NCBI GenBank assembly: GCA_947462875.1
Contig: CANHQJ010000001.1
Span: forward strand, 124,001 to 188,000
Source: Verrucomicrobiia bacterium
Lineage (GTDB): Bacteria > Verrucomicrobiota > Verrucomicrobiia > Verrucomicrobiales > Akkermansiaceae
DNA length: 64,000 bases
Direction: 5' to 3'
Position numbers and translations under genes: made by a program. A model generated the notes under the pieces. That model was not told the origin of the DNA, did not search any database, and saw only the letters and a program-made list of their open reading frames with translations. Positions 63,441 to 64,000 of this stretch are shown here, one piece after another (within the stretch, counting starts at the first letter, position 1; the number at the start of each line of letters is the position of its first letter).

Positions 63441-64000
63441 TTATCGTTTCGATGGCTCATTTTTCATGGGCACAGGGCGTTCCGGCTGAATGAATTCTAA
63501 AGGCCGCTCCCCGCGGAGCATCCGCGCGCCTTCGCCCGTGAGCCAGAGGTAGTGATCGCTGGGGAGGCCTTCGTAAGTCAGAAAAGGATTCGCTCCCACG
63601 GGCGGTTGGTTGGTGCATTTGAAGATGGCGGTGCCTTCATCCACTTCGTCAAACATGGCAACGTAGATCATCGTGGCTCCGGCCTGTTTCGCCGCGGCGA
63701 ACTGGGACCAAAGGAATTGTCCTTTGAGCCTGGGAATTTGGTCGAGTGGGAATTCTGGTTTGAGATTGTGCCAACTGAATCCGGGGAAAACGACGGACAG
63801 AAAATCCATCGATCGCTCGCGGCACCACTGACTGTCGGCTTTGTAGTATTTTTCCGCATGGGCCGTTGCCGTGGCGGGAGAGTGGTAGCGACCGGGCGTC
63901 CACGGGCTGAGGACATTGGCCAAGGCCAGGATTTCGTGCAGCGCCGGATCTTTGCTGGCATCGCGATTTTGTTCGCGCCAACCGGTGGGCACGCCGAGCA
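63441..64000 (-). CDS. GH71/99-like protein, C-terminal part only
   Basis: Only the last 183 or more residues lie in the window; the frame is open to the window edge, so the start is outside. The segment AMFDEVDEGTAIFKC and the preceding FLWSQFAAAKQAGATMIYVA match glycoside hydrolase family 71/99-like proteins of Bacteroidetes and Verrucomicrobia, which include endo-alpha-mannosidases. WCRERSMDFLSVVFPGFSWHN contributes to the same pattern. It is the final gene, convergent with the EI24-like gene. The enzymatic activity is inferred from the family. Confidence 0.8.
   Translation of the reverse strand, partial: LGVPTGWREQNRDASKDPALHEILALANVLSPWTPGRYHSPATATAHAEKYYKADSQWCRERSMDFLSVVFPGFSWHNLKPEFPLDQIPRLKGQFLWSQFAAAKQAGATMIYVAMFDEVDEGTAIFKCTNQPPVGANPFLTYEGLPSDHYLWLTGEGARMLRGERPLEFIQPERPVPMKNEPSKR

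Overview
The window looks like chromosomal DNA from a free-living, Gram-negative heterotroph, most likely a member of the Verrucomicrobiota. This is inferred from the gene content: a sulfatase, many secreted hydrolases with lineage-typical architectures, a giant secreted protein with autotransporter-associated beta-strand repeats, a YHYH-domain protein, DUF4139 and DUF6064 proteins, and high GC. No rRNA, tRNA, CRISPR array, insertion sequence or prophage was seen. Genes are packed tightly and no stretch over 300 bases lacks a gene; the longest gaps (about 245 bases before the polyphosphate kinase and 220 bases before the subtilase) hold only possible promoters.

Region by region: 1-6.2 kb is a hypothetical gene and then a four-gene minus-strand operon for an apparently uncharacterised electron-transfer module (2Fe-2S/FAD reductase, cyclic-nucleotide-binding ferredoxin, membrane protein with candidate heme ligands, decaheme cytochrome c with a cytoplasmic Cys-rich domain). 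6.4-12.9 kb holds polyphosphate kinase 2, an M42 aminopeptidase, a lipoprotein hydrolase, a nuoBC pair detached from the rest of complex I, a rhomboid protease, a DUF486 protein and agmatine deiminase. 13-19 kb is a run of secreted hydrolases, including a sialate-esterase-like/amidohydrolase fusion whose esterase half lacks its serine. 19.2-23 kb is a TPR/transglutaminase-like protein. 23-28.6 kb has GAPDH, a PDZ protein, a divergent Lgt-like protein and a radical SAM protein of the MJ0619/tetraether-synthase type, with two related small membrane proteins.

28.7-44.5 kb mixes secreted proteins (a coiled-coil transglutaminase-like protein, a sulfatase) with housekeeping genes: Ppx/GppA-HD phosphatase, tsaD, folP, serA, an AI-2E transporter, ispF, an FtsH with a duplicated periplasmic domain, and a release-factor-like rescue protein. 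44.6-59 kb is exported: a hydrolase, a flavoprotein, a 2042-residue metzincin/beta-strand-repeat protein and a 1481-residue subtilase with four repeats. 59-64 kb has a small operon around a Tat-exported aldo/keto reductase, a DUF4139 protein, an EI24/CysZ-like membrane protein and the end of a GH71/99-like gene.

Together the genes suggest an organism degrading polymers outside the cytoplasm, with polyphosphate turnover and an unusual cNMP-linked electron-transfer chain. Recurring regulatory features are promoter-like hexamers placed 6-9 bases before start codons, suggesting leaderless mRNAs, and a REPIN-like inverted pair with compensated base changes near 32.2 kb.
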